Made by a program: the position numbers and the translations under genes. From Desulfobulbaceae bacterium (GTDB taxonomy: Bacteria > Desulfobacterota > Desulfobulbia > Desulfobulbales > Desulfurivibrionaceae), in contig DOZO01000045.1 in assembly GCA_003517965.1 (NCBI GenBank), positions 165,544 through 180,140 on the forward strand: 14,597 nucleotides of DNA. Reading direction: 5' to 3'. A model generated the notes under the pieces. The model worked only from the letters and a program-made list of their open reading frames with translations. It was not told where the DNA came from and made no database searches. This document shows, piece by piece, positions 7,273 through 14,553 of the stretch. Within the stretch, counting starts at the first letter, position 1. Each line of letters starts with the position of its first letter.

Positions 7273-8054
7273 CGCAACACCTCGCGCAGCCGGGCGGCGA
7301 AGTCCAGCACGTCACGTTCCAGGATAACGGCAGAGGCATCGTATTCACGGCCCAGACGTTCGACAATCTCCGGCACTTCCTCTGCGCCGTCCTGCAACAT
7401 CCGCAGCACGGCGATCCCGGTTTCATTGGCAGTAAAGGAGTTGCCCGCCACCGGATCAAAAACAAAGCCGCTGGCCGAAAGGGCAAGCCTCTCCACCAGA
7501 TGGGCGGGAGGAAAGGTCTGCTGAGGAACGACTTCCGCCTCCCAGGGCAGGGTATGGACAAGAGTGCGCGCCTCATCTCCAGCGGGATCTTTCCAGGCGC
7601 GGCACAGCGCCTGCCACAGGGAATCGACCAGGCTTTCCGTCTTTATCCCCAGAGGAAGACCGGGTAATTCCGCCACACGGCGCACGAGTTCGACCCGCGC
7701 TTCGGCCCGCAACTCATCGAGATGCGTCCGTTGCAGGGCGCAGTCCGCATGTTGACAGCACAACAGGCTCAGGGCCTCCCCGCTGGCGATCTGATCGGCG
7801 ATGAAACGCAACAGCCCGGCCCGACCCGCGGCCATGCCGGAAAGCGCTACCTTGAGACGTCCAGCTCGCGATTCGATCCAGGAGTCAAAAATCGACTCCT
7901 TGCTGGTAAAATGCCGGAACATCACCCCCTCGGAAACCTGGGCGTATTCGGAAATGAGCGCGGTGGTTGCCACGGCCAGGCGATCTTCCCGCGCCAACCG
8001 GTCAAGGGCGGCAAGCACCGCCGTGGTGTTTTTGTTCTGGTTCGGTTTTTTCAT
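7269..8054 (-). CDS. TetR-type DNA-binding domain fused to a PqqD-like domain
   Basis: The protein has 261 residues. Residues about 11-60 form a TetR N-terminal helix-turn-helix (VATTALISEYAQVSEGVMFRHF followed by TSKESIFDSW). Residues 70-170 are helical like a TetR ligand domain and contain a cysteine/histidine cluster, LCCQHADC (98-105). Residues about 185-261 look like PqqD: a short beta part (SASGFVFDPVAGNSFTANET), then helices (IVERLGREYDASAVILERDV). PqqD-like domains bind peptide substrates or leader peptides in RiPP and related pathways. A TetR-PqqD fusion is unusual to me and suggests a regulator that senses the pathway peptide or product. ATG 8054 is chosen because conserved TetR sequence follows directly; a TTG at 8075 in the same frame is possible, and neither has a strong ribosome binding site. 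It is the first gene of its block and overlaps the ATP-grasp start (ATGA). Confidence 0.82.
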   Translation of the reverse strand: MKKPNQNKNTTAVLAALDRLAREDRLAVATTALISEYAQVSEGVMFRHFTSKESIFDSWIESRAGRLKVALSGMAAGRAGLLRFIADQIASGEALSLLCCQHADCALQRTHLDELRAEARVELVRRVAELPGLPLGIKTESLVDSLWQALCRAWKDPAGDEARTLVHTLPWEAEVVPQQTFPPAHLVERLALSASGFVFDPVAGNSFTANETGIAVLRMLQDGAEEVPEIVERLGREYDASAVILERDVLDFAARLREVLR

Positions 8055-8098
8055 GAGTTGCCGGCCTGTGACCAAGGGAATCTTGAACTGCTGGACAG

Positions 8099-8128
8099 AC
8101 TAAAAATGAAAGCAAATACTTGCACAAG
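8099..8128 (-). promoter_or_regulatory. Candidate promoter and operator of the tetR-pqqD block
   Basis: On the minus strand TTGTGC (8127-8122), a 17-nt spacer and TTTAGT (8104-8099) make a weak sigma70-like promoter about 45 nt before the ATG at 8054. CTTGCACAAG (8119-8128), an inverted repeat with a 2-nt centre, and the overlapping GCAAATACTTGC (8112-8123) cover the -35 region, where a TetR-family repressor could bind to control its own operon. Pattern only; unproven. Confidence 0.35.
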
Positions 8129-8136
8129 CGTTTTTT

Positions 8137-8242
8137 TTAGGAGCCGTGCGAAAACAAACTGTACTATTCTTCCTCTACTGTACGGCTCCTTATGCCGTTC
8201 TGGCAAAGCTCGAAGTTCAAGTTATTTTTGCTCAACGGCTTA
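8137..8242 (-). repeat. Structured intergenic repeat, copy 3
   Basis: The conserved boxes on the plus strand are TTAGGAGCCGT (8137-8147), ACGGCTCCTTATGCCGTT (8182-8199) and CAACGGCTTA (8233-8242). 8139-8147 pairs perfectly with 8182-8190 (9 bp), and GCCGTT (8194-8199) pairs perfectly with AACGGC (8234-8239). Inside the second hairpin GCAAA and TTTGC can extend the pairing. Compared with copy 1, pair 4 of the first stem changes from G-C to A-T and pair 7 from T-G to C-G, so pairing is kept. Eight T residues (8131-8138) abut the left end on the plus strand, on the wrong side for a plus-strand terminator. It lies between the cusA-like gene and the tetR-pqqD block. Confidence 0.82.
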
Positions 8243-8269
8243 GCCGGGCAATTTTAAAAATACCTCCTT
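8240..8269 (-). promoter_or_regulatory. Orphan strong ribosome binding site ending at repeat copy 3
   Basis: AAGGAGGTA (8269-8261 on the minus strand) is a near-ideal Shine-Dalgarno sequence placed 21 nt after the cusA-like stop. The first start at good distance is a TTG at 8251, which gives only TTG CCC GGC TAA; the TAA is the first three bases of repeat copy 3. No gene uses this site now. The tetR-pqqD gene begins nearly 200 nt further on. It may be the remnant of a gene once next in the efflux operon. Confidence 0.5.
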
Positions 8270-8290
8270 CAGGAAGAGACAAAAAAGTCC

Positions 8291-11200
8291 TTAATTGACG
8301 CCATCCGCCGTCTTTTTAAAATCCCTCTGTTTCCAGAGCATATAGATGGCCGGATAGATAAGCAGTTCCAAAATAGCCGAGGTGCCAATCCCGCCCACCA
8401 TGGGCGCGGCGATCCTTTTCATCACATCGGCGCCGGTGCCGGTGCTGAACATGATGGGAACCAGACCGAGAAGCATGGTGCCCACCAGCATGAGCTTGGG
8501 CCGAATCCTTTTTACCGAGCCGTACATGATCGCCTCTTTCAGATCGTCCAGGTTCTGCATTTTCCCGGCCTTTTTCCATTTGTCACAGGCCAGGTCGAGA
8601 TAGAGGAGCATGACCACCCCGGTCTCCGCGTCGATTCCGGCCAGGGCGATGATCCCCACCCAGACCGCAATGCTCATATTGTAGCCCAGGGCGTACAAAA
8701 ACCAAAAGGAACCAACCAGGGAGAAGGGCACGGCCAGGAGAACAATCGCCGTCTTGATCCAGGATTTAGTGTTTAAAAATATGAGGACAAAGATAACCAG
8801 CAGGGTAAGAGGAATAACAATCTTCAGCCTCTCGTGGGTCTTCACCAGATGCTCGTATTCCCCGCTCCACTCCAGACGGTAGCCCTCGGGAATCTTCAAT
8901 GAGGCAACCCGCTGCTTGGCCTCATCAACAAAGCCGCCCACATCCCGGCCTGAAAAATCGACATACACATAGGAGGCCAGAAGCCCTGCCTCGCTCTTGA
9001 TCATCGGCGCGCCCTTGACAATCTGGATGTCGGCCAGGGCGCCCAGAGGAACCTGGAGAAGATCGCCGGTGGGCGGCGGCGCGGGCAGAGCCGAGGACAT
9101 ACCGCCCGGCGTCGGCGCCCCCATGGCCGCTGCTACCGGAACCAGCACCCTTTTCAGCTGTTCTACATCTCCCCGCAACTCTCTGGCATAGCGGACATTC
9201 ACCGGATAACGCTCCCGGCCCTCCACGGTCACGGTCAGGTTCATCCCGCCGACTGCCGACTGAATAACCTCCTGCACCGCGTCCACGGACAGGCCGTAAC
9301 GGGCCGCCTCCTCCCGTCTGACCGTGAAATCAAGAAAATAGCCAGTGGTCACCCGCTCCGCGTAAACGCTCCGCAGGCCGGAGATGCCGTTAAGCTGCGC
9401 CTCGATGGTCGTGCCCAGCCGCTCAAGCTCGGCAAGATCAGGGCCCAGGATCTTGATCCCCACCGGGGTTCTGATCCCGGTGGAGAGCATGTCGATTCTG
9501 GCCTTGATCGGCATGGTAAAGGAGTTGGCCACACCCGGCAGGGAAAGGGCGTCGTTCATCTCGTTTTTCAGCTTCTCCACCGTCATCCCCGGCCGCCACT
9601 CGGACTCCGGCTTGAGGTTGATCACGGTTTCAAACATCTCCAGAGGCGCCGGGTCCGTAGCTGTTTCCGCCCTGCCCGCCTTGCCAAAGACCTGGGCCAC
9701 CTCGGGAATCTCCTTGAGGATTTTGTCCTGCATCTGCAAAAGCTTCGAGACCTCCGAGATAGCTGCGCCCGGCGAGGTCACCGGCATATAAAAAAGCGAG
9801 CCCTCATACAGCGGCGGCATGAACTCGGAACCGAGCTTCAGAAAAGGATAGACGCTTACAGCCATGATAAGAAGCGCGGCAATGATCACCGTCTTTTTAA
9901 AGCGGAGGACAAAATGAACAAAGGGTTCATAAAGCCAGTGCAAAAAGATGCTGATGGGATTCTTATCCTCATGCATGACCTTGCCCCGGATAAAAAGGGT
10001 CATCAGCACCGGGGTCAGGGTGATGGCAAGAAAGGCCGAAAACAGCATGGCAAAGGTCTTGGTGTAGGCCAGAGGCTTGAACAGCCGCCCTGCCTGGGCC
10101 TGCAGGGTAAAGACTGGCAGAAAGGCCACGGTGATTACCAGCAGGGAGAAGAAAAGCGAGGGCCCCACCTCCTTGGCCGCCTCGATGATCACCTCGACAC
10201 GGTTACCAGGCTGGCCGGCGTTGTCCCATTCCTCCAGCTTTTTATGGGCATTCTCGACCATGATGATCGAGGCGTCCACCATGGCCCCGATGGCGATGGC
10301 TATGCCGCTTAGGCTCATGATATTAGCGGTCACCCCGAGATAATACATGCAGACAAAAGAGATCATGATCGCCACGGGCAGGGTGCAGATCACCACCAGG
10401 GCACTGGGCAGATGAAACAAAAACACCAGACAGACCACGCTCACCGCCAGAGAGATCTTGAGCAGTTCCTCGGTCAGGGTGTCAATGGCCCGATGGATCA
10501 GGTCAGAACGGTCATAGGTAGTGACGATCTTCACCCCCTCGGGCAGACTGGGCTGGACGCTCTCGCTGAGTTTAAGCTTAACCCGGTCAATGACATCCAG
10601 GACATTCTCGCCAAAGCGGACCACCACGATCCCTCCGGCCACCTCCCCCCGGCCATCCAGTTCGGCAAGGCCGCGCCTGATCTCCGGACCAAGCTGGACA
10701 CTGGCAACATCCTTGAGCAGAACAGGAGTCCCTCCGCTGCCGCCCAGGGCGATATTCTCCAGATCCTCTATCCCCTTGAGATATCCCCGGCCGCGCACCA
10801 TATACTCGACCCCGGAAAACTCCAGCACCCGGCCTTCCACGTCCTTGTTGCTGGCGCGGATGGCATCCATAACCATGGTGATGGGCAGATTGTAGGCCTG
10901 AAGCCGATTGGGATCGATACTCACCTGATACTGGCGGACAAAGCCGCCAAGGCTCGCGACCTGGGAGACCCCAGGCACGCTTTCCAGGGCAAGCTTGATG
11001 TTCCAGTCCTGCATGGAGCGGAGTTCGGCAAGATTATGCTGGCCGGTTTCATCCACCAGGGCGTAGGAAAAGCCCCAGCCCACGCTGGTGGCATCCGGCC
11101 CCAGCACAGGGTTGACCCCGGCAGGCAGCTTGTCTTTCACCGCCTGCAGGTATTCCAGCACCCGGCTTCTGGCCCAGTAGATATCGGTTCCTTCCTGAAA

Positions 11201-11488
11201 AATAGCGTAGACAAAGGAGGCGCCCAGGAAAGAAAACCCCCGCACCACCTTCACCTTTGGCGCGGCCAGAAGAGTCGAGGTGATCGGATAGGTGACCTGA
11301 TCCTCGATCAGGTCCGGACTGCGTCCTTCCCATTCGGTAAAGACAATGACCTGGGTGTCGCTCAGATCAGGGATCGCATCAAGCGGCGTATTGCGTAAGG
11401 CCCAGACTCCCCAGCCGGTAAGGGCGAAGACCAGGAGAAAGACCAAAAACCGGTTCCGGGCGCTGAAATCGATGATGCGGGCGATCAT
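8291..11488 (-). CDS. cusA: Heavy-metal efflux RND pump, CusA/CzcA family
   Basis: This 1065-residue inner-membrane proton/metal antiporter moves monovalent copper or silver, or a divalent metal, from periplasm or cytoplasm into the CusCB channel. It starts with the family pattern ARIIDFSARNRFLVFLLVFA, followed by a periplasmic porter region, then TM4 with IGAMVDASIIMVENAH (proton-relay D405, the same number as in E. coli CusA) and a later helix with AGIDAETGVVML. The second periplasmic half contains KARIDMLSTGIRTP, where E. coli CusA has RIDMLSTGIKSP; STGTGADVMKRIAAPMVGG near the C-terminus is typical of HME-RND pumps. Compared with E. coli CusA (about 1047 residues) there is a Pro/Gly/Met-rich insertion near residues 782-808. 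Methionines near 657-665 favour Cu(I)/Ag(I) but do not prove it. The ATG overlaps the cusB stop (ATGA). Confidence 0.93.
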   Translation of the reverse strand: MIARIIDFSARNRFLVFLLVFALTGWGVWALRNTPLDAIPDLSDTQVIVFTEWEGRSPDLIEDQVTYPITSTLLAAPKVKVVRGFSFLGASFVYAIFQEGTDIYWARSRVLEYLQAVKDKLPAGVNPVLGPDATSVGWGFSYALVDETGQHNLAELRSMQDWNIKLALESVPGVSQVASLGGFVRQYQVSIDPNRLQAYNLPITMVMDAIRASNKDVEGRVLEFSGVEYMVRGRGYLKGIEDLENIALGGSGGTPVLLKDVASVQLGPEIRRGLAELDGRGEVAGGIVVVRFGENVLDVIDRVKLKLSESVQPSLPEGVKIVTTYDRSDLIHRAIDTLTEELLKISLAVSVVCLVFLFHLPSALVVICTLPVAIMISFVCMYYLGVTANIMSLSGIAIAIGAMVDASIIMVENAHKKLEEWDNAGQPGNRVEVIIEAAKEVGPSLFFSLLVITVAFLPVFTLQAQAGRLFKPLAYTKTFAMLFSAFLAITLTPVLMTLFIRGKVMHEDKNPISIFLHWLYEPFVHFVLRFKKTVIIAALLIMAVSVYPFLKLGSEFMPPLYEGSLFYMPVTSPGAAISEVSKLLQMQDKILKEIPEVAQVFGKAGRAETATDPAPLEMFETVINLKPESEWRPGMTVEKLKNEMNDALSLPGVANSFTMPIKARIDMLSTGIRTPVGIKILGPDLAELERLGTTIEAQLNGISGLRSVYAERVTTGYFLDFTVRREEAARYGLSVDAVQEVIQSAVGGMNLTVTVEGRERYPVNVRYARELRGDVEQLKRVLVPVAAAMGAPTPGGMSSALPAPPPTGDLLQVPLGALADIQIVKGAPMIKSEAGLLASYVYVDFSGRDVGGFVDEAKQRVASLKIPEGYRLEWSGEYEHLVKTHERLKIVIPLTLLVIFVLIFLNTKSWIKTAIVLLAVPFSLVGSFWFLYALGYNMSIAVWVGIIALAGIDAETGVVMLLYLDLACDKWKKAGKMQNLDDLKEAIMYGSVKRIRPKLMLVGTMLLGLVPIMFSTGTGADVMKRIAAPMVGGIGTSAILELLIYPAIYMLWKQRDFKKTADGVN

Positions 11489-12726
11489 TGCTTCACCACT
11501 CCTTTGAGGCGCGCCTCGGAATCAATGAGGAAGGTGGCGGCTGAGGCCACTTTTTCTCCGGCCCGCAAACCACTCAGAACCTCGGACATCCCCTCGGCCT
11601 TTACCCCCAGACTGACCTCACGGGGCTCAAAGTAGCCCTCGCCCTTGTCCACGTAAACAAGCTGTCGGGCGCCGGTATTGATCACTGCCGCATCAGGCAC
11701 GACCAGCCTGCGGCCCAGATTCGCCTTGAGCGCGACATTGGCAAACATCTGGGGCTTCAGCTCACCGCCCCGATTAGTCAGGGTGAAACGCACCTTGACC
11801 GTTCTGGTCTCTCCAGCCAGAAGCGGGGCAACATATTCGATGGCGGCAGTAAACACCCGGCCCGGCAAGGAAGCCACGCTGATCTCCGCCTTCTGCCCGG
11901 TCTTGACCAGGGCAAGCTCATGCTCATAAATATCAGCCAGCACCCAGACCGTGGAGGTGTCCACAATATCAAAAAGCTTTTCGCCAGCCTGCACCTTCAT
12001 GCCCTGCAAGGCCACCTTCTGCACCACATACCCGCTCACCGGACTGAATACGGTCAGAGTCCGCAGGGGGGCGCCGGTTTCCTCGATTTTTTTGATCTGC
12101 GCCTCGGTAATATCCCAGAACCTCAAGCGCTGCCTGGCCGCTGAACGCATGGCTTCGGCATCCTGAGCCAGCAGCCGCTTCAGGTCGGCGGATTCCCCTG
12201 CCCCGGCGGGAGCAGCGCCCTGCCCAGACCATTTGAGGCTATTGAGATATTCCTGCTGGGCGGCAACCAGCTCCGGGCTGTAAATTTCGGCGAGCGCCTC
12301 GCCTTTTTTCACATACCTGCCCGTGTAATTAACCCGGAGGTTTTCCAGCCAGCCCTCTATCCGGGTATTGACCGTGGCGATCCTTCTTTCGTCATACTCA
12401 ACCCGACCCACGGTGCGGATGTCTCTGGTCAGGTTTTTTTCTTCAACCGCAGTGGTTTTCACCCCGATGAAGCGCTGCCCGGCTTCCGGGATCTCGATAG
12501 TCGGCGCTACCGCTGCCTCCCCATTACCAGTCGGAGGCGGCCCTGCCTGAGGAACTGGCGGCGGCCCGCCGCCATGCCCTTGGTGTCCAGAGGGAGCCGC
12601 CTGCTTTGTCGGCTCCTGGGCCTTTTGCTTGAAAATCCAGCCGGCCCGGCCAGAGAATCCGATAAAAAGCGCCGCCGCGACAAAGAGGAAAAATCCACCC
12701 ACGATCATGACCTTCTTCTTATTCAT
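11485..12726 (-). CDS. cusB: RND efflux membrane-fusion protein, CusB-like
   Basis: This 413-residue periplasmic adaptor links the CusA-type pump to the outer-membrane channel. An N-terminal membrane anchor or uncleaved signal (VMIVGGFFLFVAAALFIGF, about 6-24) is followed by a low-complexity linker with GHQGHGG and poly-proline (about 46-68), then the CusB core: IPEAGQRFIGVKTTAVEE, VGRVEYDERRIATVNTRIEGW, the lipoyl-like half YVKKGEALAEIYSPEL, a helical hairpin, VFSPVSGYV, and the beta-barrel and membrane-proximal parts to the end. E. coli CusB binds copper with N-terminal methionines; here histidines sit in the matching stretch instead. The start ATG overlaps the preceding stop (TAATG), with GGAGGAAGGA upstream; the stop overlaps cusA (ATGA). 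The pair is therefore translationally coupled. Confidence 0.92.
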   Translation of the reverse strand: MNKKKVMIVGGFFLFVAAALFIGFSGRAGWIFKQKAQEPTKQAAPSGHQGHGGGPPPVPQAGPPPTGNGEAAVAPTIEIPEAGQRFIGVKTTAVEEKNLTRDIRTVGRVEYDERRIATVNTRIEGWLENLRVNYTGRYVKKGEALAEIYSPELVAAQQEYLNSLKWSGQGAAPAGAGESADLKRLLAQDAEAMRSAARQRLRFWDITEAQIKKIEETGAPLRTLTVFSPVSGYVVQKVALQGMKVQAGEKLFDIVDTSTVWVLADIYEHELALVKTGQKAEISVASLPGRVFTAAIEYVAPLLAGETRTVKVRFTLTNRGGELKPQMFANVALKANLGRRLVVPDAAVINTGARQLVYVDKGEGYFEPREVSLGVKAEGMSEVLSGLRAGEKVASAATFLIDSEARLKGVVKQ

Positions 12727-14027
12727 TATTTTCCTTCCTCCGTGTGGGAATCAACGCTCCCGGTTAAAACATCCAGTCTAGCCATTGCCTTCTCCCTGGT
12801 CACCAGCTGACCCCAATAAGAGGTCTCCAGATCAGTAATGGTTTTAATCCGGGAGATCACACTCAAGGCATCGGCCTTGCCCGTGGCATAAGAGGCCAGG
12901 GCCGACTGAAAATCCTGCTGGATCTTGGGAGTGAGGCCCTGCCGGAAAAGCTGCATCAGCCGCTCGCTGGTTTGCAGCATGGCATGATTCTCGCGAATAA
13001 CGGAGGAAAGCTGCAGGCGGACTGCCTGCAACTCATGTTTCGCCTCTTTCAGGGAGGCTTCGGCTTCCTGAATGGCAGGCCGCTGCTTGGTCTCGTAATA
13101 AAGAGGAATATTAAGCGTGGTAGTCAGGCTCCACATATCATCAAATTCCGAGCCTTTCAGGCCATAATTGCCGGTGACGGTAATATCGGGATAATACTCC
13201 TTCTCGGCCACCCGCACCTTGGCCCCCAGCGAGGCGACCATCCTCTCCCTGGCCCTGATCTCAGGGGAGTTACTGTAAGCCGTGGCAATAAGTTCGGGCA
13301 GGGCCTTAGCATAGGTAGCAAAGGCGGGCGGCACCGGCCTGTCCAGCAAGGCGGCCTGCTCTCTTCCCACCGTGGCATTCAGCATAGCCTCCAGGGTCTG
13401 GATATTCTGGCGCAGCATCTCCTCCCGCTCAATAAGCATGTACTTCTCGGTCTGCGCCATGAGCACCTCCTGCTGCATGCCTCTGCCTGCGGCATAACTG
13501 GACAGAGCCGCTTCTTCGAGCTGGCCGAGCAGAAGGCCTTTCTCCCGAAGCAGATCCAGGCTCTTATGGGCCAGAAACAGGTCGTAGTAGATTTCCTTGA
13601 TGGTGGCAATGGTTCGCAACTGCGCCGCTTTTACCGAAGCAACAAGGCTTTCCGACTCCAGGGCCGCGGCCTCTCCCTTTAAGGCCCGTTTGCCCGGGAA
13701 AAAGAAAAGCTGGGAGGCGGAAAACATGTACTGGGAATCAGCCGCCTCATTGAAAGTGAAACGGCTTGTCCCGTCATTCTGGTAGCCGACCATGACCATC
13801 GGATCCGGCAGGCTCATGGACTGGGGCACCCGGAAACCGGAGGCCGCAGCCTTGGCCCTGGCCGCCTGAATCTCGGGGCTTGCCTGCAGAGCCTCCTCAA
13901 TCAAGGCCTTGAGCGACAATTCCCCAGCCCAGACCGCTGTCGAATGGGCAAGCAAAACCCAGCCGACGGTAAACAAGGCAGAAAGCCTTTTCATTCCTCC
14001 GCAACCATCTCCCATGATTTGTCCCAT
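12726..14027 (-). CDS. TolC-family outer-membrane efflux protein (CusC-like)
   Basis: The protein has 433 residues from the chosen start and is an OEP-type outer-membrane channel that completes the tripartite pump. A signal peptide (MKRLSALFTVGWVLLAHSTA, cleavage near VWA) precedes two alpha-helical OEP repeats, seen as ALQASPEIQAARAKA near the N-terminus, long coiled-coil helices, and a second repeat IATAYSNSPEIRARERMV. No lipobox cysteine follows the signal, unlike E. coli CusC. Start choice: ATG 14027 has GGGAGGG at ideal distance (CCGGGAGGGAAAGATG) but puts 11 residues before the signal; ATG 13994 matches the signal exactly but its GGAGGA is too close; ATG 14057 would overlap the previous gene. 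The gap to the YtkA-like gene is 16 nt. The stop overlaps cusB (TAATG). Confidence 0.88.
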   Translation of the reverse strand: MGQIMGDGCGGMKRLSALFTVGWVLLAHSTAVWAGELSLKALIEEALQASPEIQAARAKAAASGFRVPQSMSLPDPMVMVGYQNDGTSRFTFNEAADSQYMFSASQLFFFPGKRALKGEAAALESESLVASVKAAQLRTIATIKEIYYDLFLAHKSLDLLREKGLLLGQLEEAALSSYAAGRGMQQEVLMAQTEKYMLIEREEMLRQNIQTLEAMLNATVGREQAALLDRPVPPAFATYAKALPELIATAYSNSPEIRARERMVASLGAKVRVAEKEYYPDITVTGNYGLKGSEFDDMWSLTTTLNIPLYYETKQRPAIQEAEASLKEAKHELQAVRLQLSSVIRENHAMLQTSERLMQLFRQGLTPKIQQDFQSALASYATGKADALSVISRIKTITDLETSYWGQLVTREKAMARLDVLTGSVDSHTEEGK

Positions 14028-14043
14028 CTTTCCCTCCCGGAAG

Positions 14044-14433
14044 TTACTGCACATCAACAGTGAACTTTGTTGACACGGTCTTGCCGCCGCGCACGATCTT
14101 CACCACGACATTCCAGGGGCCGGACATGGAGAAATTCAATTTCCCCTGATAGACATCCTTGTTCAAGGCCAGAACTGCCCCGTAATTCATGGCCGGCATC
14201 CCCGGCATGGCAGGCATGGAATACTCAACCTTCACCCCTGCGTCCATCACCTCCTTGCCAGCGGCATCCTTCACCGTTACCACAACCCCGTTATCCCCCA
14301 TTACCGCGGGACTGTTGTCCATTTTCACCACCACACTCAGATCCCCCGCCTTTTTCTGAACCTCAAACCCCTTGGCCCAGACAATCCCTGCGCTCAACAA
14401 AAGGCTCAAAATAACCACCGCAATTTTTTTCAT
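14044..14433 (-). CDS. Secreted YtkA/FixH-like protein with methionine-rich motif
   Basis: The protein has 129 residues: a signal peptide (MKKIAVVILSLLLSAGIVWA, 1-20), then a beta-sandwich-like domain with SVVVKMDNSPAVMGDNGVVV, the motif SMPAMPGMPAMNYG (Met73, 76, 79, 82) and SGPWNVVVKIV near the end. This pattern fits the YtkA/FixH domain, small periplasmic proteins often found next to copper genes. The evenly spaced methionines are likely Cu(I)/Ag(I) ligands, so it may be a periplasmic metal carrier that hands metal to the efflux pump, playing the part CusF plays in E. coli; the sequence is not CusF-like. ATG 14433 has AGGAGG 7 nt upstream and begins the signal exactly; a longer in-frame ORF to 14586 has no such support. 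It is the first gene of the efflux operon. Confidence 0.85.
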   Translation of the reverse strand: MKKIAVVILSLLLSAGIVWAKGFEVQKKAGDLSVVVKMDNSPAVMGDNGVVVTVKDAAGKEVMDAGVKVEYSMPAMPGMPAMNYGAVLALNKDVYQGKLNFSMSGPWNVVVKIVRGGKTVSTKFTVDVQ

Positions 14434-14502
14434 CTTTTTCCTCCTCAGTTTGCGCATCCCACATAGAATGCGTTTATCACTAGTGTCCCAACGTTTAGCT
14501 GA

Positions 14503-14532
14503 ATAATAACAGCTGGTTACAGTTTTTGTCGA
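14503..14532 (-). promoter_or_regulatory. Candidate promoter of the metal-efflux operon
   Basis: On the minus strand TCGACA (14532-14527), an 18-nt spacer and TATTAT (14508-14503) resemble a sigma70 promoter about 70 nt before the YtkA-like start. The spacer overlaps an inverted repeat TAAC-N5-GTTA (14507-14519). The long spacer is mildly reminiscent of metal-responsive MerR-type promoters, but their usual dyad is not evident. No regulator gene is in view; one may lie beyond the window edge. Confidence 0.4.
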
Positions 14533-14553
14533 CCTTAGTTGTGTATTCTTCTT

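Noticed and set aside
855..8242. The three repeats as integron attC sites with gene cassettes between them
   Set aside because: They sit 3' of gene blocks in one orientation as attC would, but the RYYYAAC and GTTRRRY end boxes are not present consistently, the blocks hold 2-4 genes, and no integrase is seen.
855..8242. The three repeats as intrinsic terminators
   Set aside because: Neither hairpin is followed by a U-tract on the transcript of the minus-strand genes; the T-run beside copy 3 lies on the wrong side.
8240..8251. Short peptide gene after the AAGGAGGTA site
   Set aside because: It is three codons and a stop, too short to call; reported as an orphan ribosome binding site instead.
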